Below, one piece after another: positions 35,298 to 44,020 of a stretch of DNA of 64,000 nucleotides. This DNA is from Amycolatopsis sp. NBC_00345 (lineage in GTDB: Bacteria > Actinomycetota > Actinomycetes > Mycobacteriales > Pseudonocardiaceae). Made by a program: the position numbers and the translations under genes. Positions within the stretch are counted from its first letter, which is position 1. Each line of letters opens with the position of its first letter. Below the pieces are notes generated by a model. That model was not told the DNA's origin. It did not search any database and saw only the letters and a program-made list of their open reading frames with translations. The stretch spans positions 8,494,001-8,558,000 of the forward strand of contig NZ_CP107995.1 of the NCBI RefSeq assembly GCF_036116635.1, read 5' to 3'.

Positions 35298-35327
35298 TTA
35301 TCCACATCGGACCACCCCTGTGGACAA
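35298..35327. other. Two inverted DnaA-type boxes
   Basis: TTATCCACA (35298-35306) is the classical DnaA box. TGTGGACAA (35319-35327) is the inverse of TTGTCCACA, the preferred Streptomyces form. They face each other with 12 bases between. No dnaA, dnaN or other origin gene is near, so this is not oriC. Confidence 0.55.
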
Positions 35328-35377
35328 CTCCGATCGAGCGGCCGGAAGTGACCGGCCCCGCGGTTAGGGTCGACGAC

Positions 35378-36114
35378 ATGGCACTCCTTCCGTTTCTCCT
35401 GGCCGCGCCACTGCTGGTGGTGCAGGCGGTGCGGGTCCGGCGCAGCACGCCGAGGCTGCCCGGCGCCGCCGGTCCGTCGAGGGCGTCGTCGAGGGCGTCG
35501 TCGGTGGTGGCGCGGTCCTTCGGCTCGCCGTCCTGGGCGAGTCCACGGTGGACGGGGTCGGCGCGGCGACCCACGAAGAGGCACTCACCGGGCAGCTCGC
35601 CCGGCAGCTGGCCGGGCGGCTGGGCCGTCGGGTGCAGTGGCAGGCGCTCGGGCGCACGGGCGCGAACGCGCGAGTAGTCCGCCAGGACCTCGTCCCCCGG
35701 CTGAAACCCGCCGACCTCCTCGTGGTCGTCCTCGGCGTCAACGACACCATCGAGCTGCACTCCGCCGCCCGGTTCCGGCGAGACCTCCTGGACGTCGTCG
35801 TCGAGGCGCGCCGGCGGATCGGGCCGGTGCCCGTCCTCGTGGCCGGGGTGCCGCCGATGGCGCGGTTCCCCGCGTTGCCACGGCCGTTGCGAGACGTGCT
35901 CGCCGCGCGGTCGGGCGAGCTGGACCGCGCGGCGGCCGAGCTGGCGAAGCTGCCATGGGTCGGCTACGCCGAGATGGACCCGGCGCTGCTGCACGAGGGG
36001 ACCTTCGCCGACGACCGGTTCCATCTCGGGCCGGTGGGCTACCGGGACTGGGCCGAGGCGCTCGCGGACGTCGCGGAGAGTTTACTGACCGTCACAGATC
36101 GTCGGCATCCGTAG
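35378..36114 (+). pseudogene. SGNH/GDSL hydrolase gene with a frameshift near its 5' end
   Basis: ATG 35378 encodes a hydrophobic start (MALLPFLLAAPLLVVQ) and reads into AAGP, then goes off frame. From about 35476 another frame gives VEGVVEGVVGGGAVLRLAVLGESTVDG and an otherwise complete SGNH hydrolase to 36114, with LGVND (block III) and FHLGPVGYRDW (catalytic His). One missing base near 35475 would join the frames. A GTG at 35548 could start the second frame, but that leaves out the catalytic Ser of LGES. A 12-bp duplication (GAGGGCGTCGTC twice, 35479-35502) sits beside the break. It may be a dead gene, a recent mutation or a sequencing error. Confidence 0.75.
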
Positions 36115-36235
36115 TAACGCGCCACCCATCTGACCAGCGATTTCGAAAAGTTTCGGGAAAAAGGCTCCTCTCCGTGTATCTGGGTGCACCCTGGATGCGT
36201 CTTATGGAGCAGCCGAGGAAAAAGGGGAGAGCACG

Positions 36236-36382
36236 ATGCCTACCGAAACGAACGAAGAGATCAAACCGATCGCCACTGTTCCGCCGGTGACCACCGAGGC
36301 GGCGCCGCACCTGCCCGAGCGGAAGGGCCTCGACCCGGACGGCAACCACGAGCCGATGGACGAGCCCGCGAAGGTCGGTTAG
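36236..36382 (+). CDS. 48-residue acidic, Pro-rich ORF ahead of the sigma-CHAT module
   Basis: ATG 36236 has a strong ribosome site (GGGGAGA, six bases before) and encodes 48 residues with no cysteine, no signal and no helix: an acidic, Pro-rich, probably disordered peptide containing PERKGLDPDGNHEP. It lies in an AT-richer stretch than its surroundings, which suits a promoter. Two hairpins follow it before the sigma gene. I do not recognise it. It could be a substrate or regulator of the CHAT protease, but that is only a suggestion from position. Confidence 0.6.
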   Translation: MPTETNEEIKPIATVPPVTTEAAPHLPERKGLDPDGNHEPMDEPAKVG

Positions 36383-36472
36383 CTCTGGGGGGAGACGGGC
36401 GGTGTCCGGGAGCCGAGGGGGCTGCCGGACGCCGTCTGCCGGGTGGGACTCGGGGGAGGAACCCATCCGGCG

Positions 36473-36542
36473 GGGCCTGCGGGGGCAGGCCCGAAGTAGT
36501 GGGAGGGGATATCGGCCGGCGCGGGGTCACCCGCGCCGGCCG
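36473..36542 (+). terminator. Pair of stable hairpins (terminator/attenuator)
   Basis: GGGCCTGC (36473-36480) pairs with GCAGGCCC (36485-36492) over a GGGG loop. CGGCCGGCGCGGG (36513-36525) then pairs perfectly with CCCGCGCCGGCCG (36530-36542) over GTCA. No U tract follows. They lie between the 48-codon ORF and the sigma gene and should limit read-through. Confidence 0.75.
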
Positions 36543-36638
36543 GTGAAAACAGCCGAATTGATCGAACAAGTAAGCGACCAGATGTATCCCAGCGCACTCT
36601 GCACGCTCCTTCCCCCTGAAGGACCCACGACACCGCCG

Positions 36639-37280
36639 ATGACGTCAAGAGACTTCCGCAGCGAGACAGATACGGTGACCGACGTGCAAACCACCGAGGT
36701 AGACCCGCCATGGGAAGGCCTGACCGGCGCCGAGCTGCACGCTGCCTGCATGGAGGCGGCCCGAGCCGGTGACCGGCAGGCGATGGCGAAACTCGTCGAC
36801 GAGCTGACGCCGCTCGTCTGGCACGTCGCGCGTGCGAACGGCCTCGACCGCCAGGTCGCCGAAGACGTCGTGCAGACCGTGTGGCTCGCGCTGTTCAGCC
36901 AGCTGGACAAGCTGCGGGACCCGCGCGCGCTGGCCGCGTGGCTGATCACCACCACCCGCCGCGAGGCGACCCACCCGTTCGGCCGCCGGATCCAGCCGGT
37001 GCCGCTGAGCGACGAGTTCGCCGAGAACCTGCCGAGCACCCAACCCGCACCCGAGGAGGAAGCGATCCGCGCCGACCGAGACCGTCGTGTCTGGCGCGCC
37101 TTCCTCAGGCTGCCCACCCGCTGTCAGGAGTTGCTCCGGCTGACCGTGCTGGCCGGGCGCGCCGAGTACCGCGCGGTCGCCGAAGCCATGCGCATGCCAC
37201 GTGGCAGCGTCGGACCCACCAGGGGTCGTTGCCTCGACTCGATGCGCGATCTCCTCGCAGGAGAAGGGGGCGGTCGATGA
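36639..37280 (+). CDS. ECF-like RNA polymerase sigma factor linked to a CHAT protease
   Basis: About 213 residues with sigma region 2 at about residues 40-110 (LVDELTPLVWHVARANGLDRQVAEDVVQTVWLALFSQLDKL, then AAWLITTTRREATH). Region 4 at about 150-205 contains WRAFLRLPTRCQELLRLTVLAGRAEYRAVAEAMRMPRGSVGPTRGRCLDSMRDLL. The start is uncertain: ATG 36639 and GTG 36675 are both possible, and neither has a strong ribosome site. The stop overlaps the next start (ATGA). It should direct transcription of a small regulon, possibly this module itself. Confidence 0.88.
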   Translation: MTSRDFRSETDTVTDVQTTEVDPPWEGLTGAELHAACMEAARAGDRQAMAKLVDELTPLVWHVARANGLDRQVAEDVVQTVWLALFSQLDKLRDPRALAAWLITTTRREATHPFGRRIQPVPLSDEFAENLPSTQPAPEEEAIRADRDRRVWRAFLRLPTRCQELLRLTVLAGRAEYRAVAEAMRMPRGSVGPTRGRCLDSMRDLLAGEGGGR

Positions 37281-37762
37281 GCGACATCGGCACGCCGGGA
37301 GGAGGCAGAGCGATGCCGGACGACGATGAAATCCTGCTCGCGGACATCGGTCGTTTCCTCGACGAGATAGACCCGCCACCGGATGATCTGGTGCAGCGGG
37401 TCCAATTCGCGCTGGAACTGGAGAACCTCGACGTCGAGGTCGCGCGCTGGGAACGGCTCGACGAGCTCGCCGGCGTCCGCAGCACGGCCACGGGCACGAT
37501 CACCTTCACAGTCAGCGACCTGACGGTGATGATCAACCTGACCAAGATCGGCAAAACGCACCGGATCGACGGCTGGCTGGTGCCCGCCGGCGAGTACGAA
37601 GTGGAGGTGCGCGTGGCCGAACAGGGCACGTTCGCCACCGTCGCCGACGAGGGCGGCCGGTTCGTGCTGGAGAGCGTGCCGCAGGGCACGACCCAGATCC
37701 TGGTTCATATCGGTGCGGGCCCGCACCGCCGGACGGTGGTGACTCCGACGGTTGTGCTCTAG
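37277..37762 (+). CDS. Small CHAT-module protein with helical N-terminus and beta-rich C-terminus
   Basis: A 161-residue cytoplasmic protein. Residues 1-65 are acidic and helical (DEILLADIGRFLDEIDPPPDDLVQRVQFALELENLD), and residues 70-161 form a beta-sandwich-like part (GTITFTVSDLTVMINLT, then FVLESVPQGTTQILVHI). This layout resembles carboxypeptidase-regulatory-like modules. It is coupled to the sigma gene by an ATGA overlap and lies 60 bases before the CHAT gene. It is a candidate anti-sigma factor or the link between sigma factor and protease. I do not recognise a named family. Confidence 0.85.
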   Translation: MSDIGTPGGGRAMPDDDEILLADIGRFLDEIDPPPDDLVQRVQFALELENLDVEVARWERLDELAGVRSTATGTITFTVSDLTVMINLTKIGKTHRIDGWLVPAGEYEVEVRVAEQGTFATVADEGGRFVLESVPQGTTQILVHIGAGPHRRTVVTPTVVL

Positions 37763-37822
37763 AAGCCGGAGAACCCGGACGGGTGTTATGGCGTGTGACG
37801 GGGGTGTGCTCCCATAGAGCGC

Positions 37823-40417
37823 GTGTCCGCGCCGCTGCCCGTTCTCGATCGTGTGACCGCTGCGGCGACCGATCTCGTCAGGCGAGGGCGCGCGGCCGCT
37901 TCCGATCAGCGTCCGGCGGTCGCGGTGCGGCTGCTCCGGCAGTCGCTGTCGCTGATCACGCGGACAGCCGAGCCGGGGCCCGAGCTGCTGGTGCTGCACA
38001 CCCGAGCGCTCATCAGCCTGGCCGCGGCCGAGGCGGAGGTGACCTCCACCGAGGCCGGGCTGGCGCACCTGCAGGCGGCCGAGACGGCCCGGCTGCGGCT
38101 GCCCGAGGGCGGACTCCGGGGTGAGCTGCGGCTGATCGTCATCATCCAGCGAGGCGTCATCTTCATGCGCGCCGGCAGGTTCCGGGAATCGCTGGCGGCC
38201 TATGACACCGTGCTGCCGGGCATCGAGGCCGAAATCCACGACAACGGGTTCATCCTGGTCTCGGTGCTCAACAACCGGGCGCTGGTGCACATGGCGATGA
38301 ACAACCCGGACGCCGCGCAAGCCGACCTGAACCACGCGCTCGCGCTGGCCGTCGACCACGGTCACCCCCGGCTCGAGGGCAAGACCCGGCAGAACCTGGG
38401 TGACCACGCGCAGCTCGTCGGCGACGTTCCCCAGGCGCTGTCCAGTTACGAGCAGGCCGCCCGCATCCTCACCACGGAATCGCCCGGCTCGCTGCCGCTG
38501 ATCCGGCTCGACCAGGCCCGTGCGCTGCTCACCGCGGGCCTCGGCGAGGAGGCGGCGCGTCACCTCGACGAGGCGTTGCCCGCGTTGCGGGACAACGGGT
38601 CCGGCCAGCACATCGCCGAGGCCGAGGTCGCCCGCGCGGCCGCCGCGCTGCTCGAAGGCGACTTCGCGCTGGCCCGCAAGTTCGCCTCGGACGCCCGCCG
38701 GCGCTTCCTGCGCCGCGGCAACCGGACGTGGGCCGAGATCGCGGGCCTCGCCCGGCTTCGCGCCGACGTCCACAAGATCCTCTCCGGCGACGGCGCGAAG
38801 TCGTCGCCGCGGCTGCCCAAGGAACTGGTGTCGCTGGCGGAGCGGCTGGCCGGCCTCGGTCTGCGCGACGAGGCCGCCGTCGCACGCCTGCTGGCCGTCC
38901 GGCTTCTGTTGCGGCGCAACGAAGTCGAGGAGGCCACCGCCGTGCTCGCCCGCGTGCCGAAGCCGCGCGCGACAACGCCGGTCGACCACCGGATGCTGCT
39001 CCGGCTGTGCCGCGCCGAGCTCGCCGTGGCCACGGACCGGCCGCGCTCGGCGTTGGCCCAGGCACGCGCGGGCCTGCGTGAGCTGGGCATGATCCGCGAC
39101 CGGATGGGCGGGCTCGACCTGGTCTGCGGCACCGCCGTGCACGGTGAGGAACTGGGCCGGCTCGCGATGCGCCTGGTGCTCCGGCGCGCGCGGCGCAACG
39201 CGGCGGGCGCGCGCCGGATGTTCGCCTGGCTGGAGCGAACCCGCGCGCAGGTGTACCGGTACGAGCCGCTGCCGGTGATCGAAGACCCGGTGCTGGCGCG
39301 CAACATCACCGAGATGCGCCACATCCAGCGCATGATCCAGCGCGCCCGGCTCGAGGGCGAGCCCGTCAAGGCGTTGGAGCAGCGCTACACCCACCTTCAG
39401 CAGGAGGCGAGCCGGCTCGGCTGGTACACGAGCCAGTGGGGCCGCCCGCGTCCGGTCGCGACGCCCGACGAGGTCGTGGAGCAGCTCGGCGAGCGCGTGC
39501 TCGTCAGCCTCGTGCCCTACAACAGCCAGCTGTATTCGGTGGTCGTCGACCGCGGCACGTTCCGGCTGCTCAAGCTCGGCCCGCTCGCCGACATCGTCGA
39601 GACGGCGACCCAGCTGCACGCGGACCTCGACGCCCTCGCACCCGACCTGCTGCCACTGCCGCTGGCGGAGGCGGTGGGCGCGTCCGCGCGCGTCCGCGCG
39701 GACAAGCTGGACCGGCTGATTTCCGCGTCGCTGGTCAAAACGCTGGACGACCGTGAGCTTGTGATCGTCCCCATTGGACAGTTGTACGCGCTGCCGTGGG
39801 GCGCGCTGCCGTCGCTGCGGGGGCGCGCGGTGTCGATCGCGCCCTCGGCGACCGCGTGGATCACGGCGAAGCGCCGGACCACTGAGGGCCCGGTGCTGCT
39901 GGCCGGCGGGCCAGGGGTGCCGGGTTCCGTCGGCGAGGTGAGCAAACTGCGCTCGGTGTACCCGGACGCGCGGCTGGTCGACGGCGACGACGCCACCAGC
40001 CAGGCCGTGCTCGCCGCCCTCGACGGCACCCGGTTGGCCCACCTGGTCGCGCACGGCGCGCACGAGCCCGCGAACGCACTGTTCTCCCGGCTGGAACTCG
40101 TGGACGGTCCACTGTTCGCCCACGAGACGGCGCGGCTGGCCCGGCCGCCGGAAAGTGTGGTGCTCGCCGCCTGCGAACTCGCGATGAGCCACATCCGCCC
40201 CGGTGAGGAAGCCCTCGGCTTCGCGGGCACGCTGCTGGCCGGCGGCTCGCGCACGGTGATCGGCGCCGTCGCACGGGTCGGCGACCGCGCGGCCGCGGAC
40301 ACGATGGCCGACTTGCACCGCCGCCTCTCCACCGGCACGCCCCCCGCGCTCGCACTGGCCGAAGCCATCGCCATCGACCCGCTCCGACGGCCCTTCGTCT
40401 GCCTCGGCGCGGGTTGA
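37823..40417 (+). CDS. TPR-CHAT caspase-like protease
   Basis: An 864-residue protein. The first about 450 residues are helical TPR-type repeats (GRFRESLAAYDTVLP, NNPDAAQADLNHALALA, GDVPQALSSYEQAARIL). The last about 280 form a CHAT domain, a caspase relative. The catalytic dyad is visible: His744 and His747 in HLVAHGAHE and Cys784 in VVLAACELA. GLAGTLLAGG- and VGDRAAADTM-like segments follow as expected. GTG 37823 is the start. CHAT proteases such as the separase relatives and the Csx29/TPR-CHAT enzymes cut defined partner proteins after a trigger. Here the neighbours suggest a protease that cuts a sigma regulator or another target. Confidence 0.92.
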   Translation: MSAPLPVLDRVTAAATDLVRRGRAAASDQRPAVAVRLLRQSLSLITRTAEPGPELLVLHTRALISLAAAEAEVTSTEAGLAHLQAAETARLRLPEGGLRGELRLIVIIQRGVIFMRAGRFRESLAAYDTVLPGIEAEIHDNGFILVSVLNNRALVHMAMNNPDAAQADLNHALALAVDHGHPRLEGKTRQNLGDHAQLVGDVPQALSSYEQAARILTTESPGSLPLIRLDQARALLTAGLGEEAARHLDEALPALRDNGSGQHIAEAEVARAAAALLEGDFALARKFASDARRRFLRRGNRTWAEIAGLARLRADVHKILSGDGAKSSPRLPKELVSLAERLAGLGLRDEAAVARLLAVRLLLRRNEVEEATAVLARVPKPRATTPVDHRMLLRLCRAELAVATDRPRSALAQARAGLRELGMIRDRMGGLDLVCGTAVHGEELGRLAMRLVLRRARRNAAGARRMFAWLERTRAQVYRYEPLPVIEDPVLARNITEMRHIQRMIQRARLEGEPVKALEQRYTHLQQEASRLGWYTSQWGRPRPVATPDEVVEQLGERVLVSLVPYNSQLYSVVVDRGTFRLLKLGPLADIVETATQLHADLDALAPDLLPLPLAEAVGASARVRADKLDRLISASLVKTLDDRELVIVPIGQLYALPWGALPSLRGRAVSIAPSATAWITAKRRTTEGPVLLAGGPGVPGSVGEVSKLRSVYPDARLVDGDDATSQAVLAALDGTRLAHLVAHGAHEPANALFSRLELVDGPLFAHETARLARPPESVVLAACELAMSHIRPGEEALGFAGTLLAGGSRTVIGAVARVGDRAAADTMADLHRRLSTGTPPALALAEAIAIDPLRRPFVCLGAG

Positions 40418-40637
40418 TCGCGTGGGTTGATCGCGCTGGTTGATCGACTGCACGGGGTACCCGGCGTGCGGGCTGGTCGGCCGGGAGCCTGCCCAGCGCG
40501 GCCTGGTGAACTGCGCTCGCCAGCCCGCGCTGACCGGCCACGTCATCGATGGGGGTTGTGGGCCGAGCCGACCACCGGCCGGCCCGGCCCGTAAACCCGT
40601 CGATGAACGCGGCCGGTCCGGCTGGTCGAGGGGAGCC

Positions 40638-41399
40638 TCAGCCGAGGAAGTCCGCGAGCGGCACCGGCGTCAGGCCGTCCTTTTTGGCCTGCGCGAGGAA
40701 AGCCTCGTAGTCCTCTTTGAAGGTCTTGCGGAAGTGCATCAGGACGATGTCGCCGGGGCGGAGCTTGTCGCCGACCTGGAACTGGACCACGCCGTCGTTC
40801 ACCGAGGCGGACCAGAGGACCGCGACGCGCATGCCGCAGTTCGCCGCGGCTTGCAGGGTGTTCTGGTCGTAGTTGCCGAACGGCGGGCGGAAGAGCGTGG
40901 GGCGGACGCCGAGCCCGGTCTTGAAGGCGTCGGCGTCGTCGCAGATCTCCTTCTGCTGGAAGGCGAGCGGCTTGCCCTTGAGGTTCGGGTGGTTGACGGT
41001 GTGGTCCCCGAGCACCGCGCCGGTGGTGTCCAAGATGGACTTGAAGTACGCCTCGTGTCCCTTGACGTAACGCTGGTTCAGGAACAGCACCGGGTGACCG
41101 CCCGAGTGCTGGATCTCCTCGAGTGCGGACGGGTCCTTCACCGCGCCGTCGTCCATGGTGATGAAGACGTACGGCTTGTCCGTGGTGATGCGGCGGACCA
41201 CGCCGACCTTGCCGTCCTTGACAGCCGGTGCTTTCGCCTGCACGGTGCCGAACGGGTAGGGCCCGCCGGGCGCCGGCGTGGGGGCCGCGGCCGCCGCGGG
41301 ATTCGGCTGACTGGGCTGGCCCGCCTGCTCGGCGGGTGACGAACAGGCCGTCAGTCCTAAAAGGCCCACCACCGCCACAACCAGACAACGCCGCACCAT
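40638..41399 (-). CDS. Lipoprotein polysaccharide deacetylase
   Basis: A 253-residue lipoprotein: signal peptide with lipobox LTAC (Cys at about residue 20), a Pro/Ala-rich spacer, then a NodB-type domain. The metal motif reads FITMDDGAVKD (usual form TFDDG), the second GDHTVNHPNL, and RPPFGNYD follows. It should remove acetyl groups from peptidoglycan or another cell-surface glycan. I chose ATG 41399 because GGGAGG lies nine bases before it; a longer frame adds residues before the signal. Confidence 0.9.
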   Translation of the reverse strand: MVRRCLVVAVVGLLGLTACSSPAEQAGQPSQPNPAAAAAPTPAPGGPYPFGTVQAKAPAVKDGKVGVVRRITTDKPYVFITMDDGAVKDPSALEEIQHSGGHPVLFLNQRYVKGHEAYFKSILDTTGAVLGDHTVNHPNLKGKPLAFQQKEICDDADAFKTGLGVRPTLFRPPFGNYDQNTLQAAANCGMRVAVLWSASVNDGVVQFQVGDKLRPGDIVLMHFRKTFKEDYEAFLAQAKKDGLTPVPLADFLG

Positions 41400-41480
41400 T
41401 CCGGATTCCCTCCCGTAGAACACGTTCGGAGGACGCCCGGTTGGGATCGGGGTTGTTTGGTGTGGTTCAGCGCACTCGCG

Positions 41481-41933
41481 TCAACGCCCGTTCTCGGCCG
41501 CTTTGACCAGTTGTGCCGAGAGGATCCTGATCAAGCCGCTCAGCGCGGCGCGCGCGATCGGGCCGGCGCCGGGCACCGACTCGGTGAACGAGCCCGTCCA
41601 GCGCAGGTCCGTGCCGCCCGCGGCGTTCGGGGTGAAGAGCACCTCCGCGCGGTAGTCCTTGAACGGCGCCGGGCCGGCCAGGGTGTAGACGTGCCGCCGG
41701 TCGGGCTCGTACTCCAACGTCTCCTCGCGCACCAGCAACGGCCACAGCCCGAGTTCACGGATCGCGCCGACGCCGCCCGCGTCCTCGGCGCCGCGACTGG
41801 CCCAGCGGGACTGGACGATCAGCGGGCGGGCCCAGGTCGACCACAGTGAACCGTCGCTCTCCAGCCGGAACAGCGCGGCCGGGGTGGCTTTGCTCACCCG
41901 GTTGACCTCGAACGAATAGCGGCGACCCGGCAT
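41481..41933 (-). CDS. SRPBCC (polyketide cyclase-like) protein
   Basis: A 150-residue START/SRPBCC fold protein: RYSFEVNRVSKATPAALFRLESDGSLWSTWARPLI at the start, GAIRELGLWPLLVREETLEYE in the middle, and a long C-terminal helix ending LVKAAENGR. GGAGG lies six bases before ATG 41933. These proteins bind hydrophobic ligands; one member (Rv0910) is the toxin partner of a MT0933-type antitoxin, a type found here at 44622. The two genes are not adjacent, so a functional link is unproven. It is divergent from the FUSC gene. Confidence 0.85.
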   Translation of the reverse strand: MPGRRYSFEVNRVSKATPAALFRLESDGSLWSTWARPLIVQSRWASRGAEDAGGVGAIRELGLWPLLVREETLEYEPDRRHVYTLAGPAPFKDYRAEVLFTPNAAGGTDLRWTGSFTESVPGAGPIARAALSGLIRILSAQLVKAAENGR

Positions 41934-42004
41934 CAACGACCTCCAGCGGCTTGTTGACGGAAAGATAATTAAGCCCTTCGATCAGCGTAGGTCAAGATGG
42001 GTGC

Positions 42005-43966
42005 GTGACGCGCCCCGACTTCGCCGCACCCCACTGGCTGGTCCAGCTCCTGCGCCCGAAACCGGTGCCCATTCCCTGGAACATGGTGGCCCGCGCGGTG
42101 ATCGCACTGGCGACGCCGCTGGCTGTCGCGTACGCGGCGGGGGACATCGCCGTCGGCGCGCTGATTTCGACGGGTGCCCTGCCGGCGGTGCTGTCCGAGG
42201 CCGCCGGCCCCTACCGCTACCGCGCCCGGCGGCTGGGCGGCGCGACGCTCGCGGCCGTCGCGGGGTACTTCGTCGGCCTGCTGACGGGCGGCTCACCGGC
42301 CTGGTCGATCCCGGCGGTCGTGCTGGTCGCGGCCGTCTCGGCGCTGATCAGCGCGGCCGGCAGCAACGCGTCGGTGGCGGCGCTGCAGATGTTCGTGTTC
42401 TGCGTGCTCGGCACCGCCCAGCACGCGACCGGCCTGCGGGTGGAGGTGCTGTTCGGCTACTTCTGCGCGGGCGCGGCGTGGAGCCTGCTGGTCGCGCTGG
42501 TGACGTGGACCGTGCGCGCCACCAGCTCCGAGCGCACGGCCGTCGCGCACGTGTACATCGAGCTCGCCGCCATGCTGTCGGCCACCGACGAGCCGACCTC
42601 GCGCGCCGCCCGCAACCAGCTCACGACGGCCATGAACACGGCGTACGACCGCCTGCTGACGGCCCGCTCGTGGCTCTCCGGCCGCGACGCCGCGTACCGG
42701 CAGCTGCTGAACCAGCTGTCCGCCACCACCCCCGCCGTGGAGGCCTCGGTCGCGCTGGTGAATGCGGGCCGCCGCCCGCCCGGCGACGTCATCGAGTACC
42801 TCACCGGCGCCGCGGCGTCGGTGCTGGCGACCCAGCCGTTGCCTCCTCCGCCGCCCGCGCCGGAGGAGGGCGCCGACCCGGTGCTGAAGGCGTTGTACGC
42901 GGGCCTCGCGCGGATCGAGAAGGGCGACGACCGGCAGCGCCGCGCGACTGTGTCGCCGTACCGCCGGGTGCGGGAGTGGGCGGGCTCGCTGGTGTCCGGC
43001 CCGCTGACCTGGGTCGCCGCACTGCGGCTGACGGTGTGCGTCGCGGTGGCCGAAGTGGTGGCGCTGCTGGTGCCGTTCGAGCGGACGTACTGGATCACGC
43101 TGACCGTCGGTGTCGTGCTGAAGCCGGACTTCGGCTCGGTCTTCGGCCGCGCGGTACTGCGCGGGCTGGGCACGGTGGCGGGCGTCGGCCTCGGGGCGGT
43201 GGTGCTCGCGGTGGGGGCGCGCGGCTGGCTGCTGGTGGTGCTGATCGCGCTCTTCGCGGGCGGCGCCGCGGTGGGGAAGGTGCGCAACTACGGCATGCTC
43301 GGCACCTTCGTGACGCCGCTGATCATCCTGCAGATGGACCTCGCGAACACCGGCAGCTGGACGGTGGTGCTCGCGCGGCTGGTCGACACGGTCTCGGGCT
43401 GCCTGATCGTGCTCGTGATCGGTTACCTGCTCTGGCCGGGCTCACGGCGGCCGCAGGTCGGCGGACGGCTCGCGGACAGCTTCGACACGGTCGCGTCCTA
43501 CGTCCGCTGCGCGCTGGTGGTCGCGTCGTCGGGGGAGGCGCGACTGGCCCGTTCGCGCGCCCGCCGCGCCGCCTACCGCGCGCTTTCGGACCTGCGGACG
43601 GCGTTCCAGCAGGTGATCGTGGAGCCCTCGCAGGCGGGACGGCAGGCCGTGGCGTGGTGGCCGGTGATCGCGGGGCTGGAACGCGTGGCGGACGCTGTCA
43701 CGGAGGTCGCGGTAACCCTGGGCCGCGACGTGCCCCCACCGCCGCCCGAGGACGTCTCCCTGCTGACGGCCGCCTTGGCCGAGCTGGGCGCGGCCGTCCG
43801 CGAACAACGCGAGCCGGCGTCGGTCCCCCTGCCGGACGGCGACCAGCTTTCCGGCGTCGTCGACCAGCTGAGCACGACCTTCGACGCGGTCCGCGGCCCG
43901 GACCTGGTGGAACGCACTCCGTCCCGCCTGGTGCGGCGATTCCTCCCGTACCACCGGCGCACCTGA
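42005..43966 (+). CDS. FUSC-family membrane transporter
   Basis: A 653-residue inner-membrane protein with two clusters of about six helices (residues about 25-180 and 340-480) and cytoplasmic segments between and after. This is the FUSC/aromatic-acid-exporter layout. The ERTYWITLTVGVVLKPDFGSVFGRAVLRGLGT segment is the conserved FUSC motif in the second cluster. GTG 42005 is the start. The substrate (aromatic acids or similar) cannot be told. Confidence 0.9.
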   Translation: MTRPDFAAPHWLVQLLRPKPVPIPWNMVARAVIALATPLAVAYAAGDIAVGALISTGALPAVLSEAAGPYRYRARRLGGATLAAVAGYFVGLLTGGSPAWSIPAVVLVAAVSALISAAGSNASVAALQMFVFCVLGTAQHATGLRVEVLFGYFCAGAAWSLLVALVTWTVRATSSERTAVAHVYIELAAMLSATDEPTSRAARNQLTTAMNTAYDRLLTARSWLSGRDAAYRQLLNQLSATTPAVEASVALVNAGRRPPGDVIEYLTGAAASVLATQPLPPPPPAPEEGADPVLKALYAGLARIEKGDDRQRRATVSPYRRVREWAGSLVSGPLTWVAALRLTVCVAVAEVVALLVPFERTYWITLTVGVVLKPDFGSVFGRAVLRGLGTVAGVGLGAVVLAVGARGWLLVVLIALFAGGAAVGKVRNYGMLGTFVTPLIILQMDLANTGSWTVVLARLVDTVSGCLIVLVIGYLLWPGSRRPQVGGRLADSFDTVASYVRCALVVASSGEARLARSRARRAAYRALSDLRTAFQQVIVEPSQAGRQAVAWWPVIAGLERVADAVTEVAVTLGRDVPPPPPEDVSLLTAALAELGAAVREQREPASVPLPDGDQLSGVVDQLSTTFDAVRGPDLVERTPSRLVRRFLPYHRRT

Positions 43967-44020
43967 GCCGCGCGGAAAGCGTTTGACGCCAGACGCTGTC
44001 CGACGATCGGATGGCGCCCC

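Larger units (their letters stand above)
34482..35377. other. Gene-free region rich in short tandem repeats
   Basis: This 896-base stretch has no believable gene: the open frames are made of repeats such as RCGAV. It holds three microsatellites (34590-34619, 34779-34847, 35141-35182) and a doubled 12-mer GTCGCTTGTCCG near 35080. Phrases such as CCGCCGACGTTCGC (about 34705 and 34938) and GGCGCCTTCGTCTTCG (about 34487 and 34626) are each used twice. A hairpin CGCTAGTC/GACTAGCG spans 34718-34748. DnaA-type boxes lie at the right end. Confidence 0.85.
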
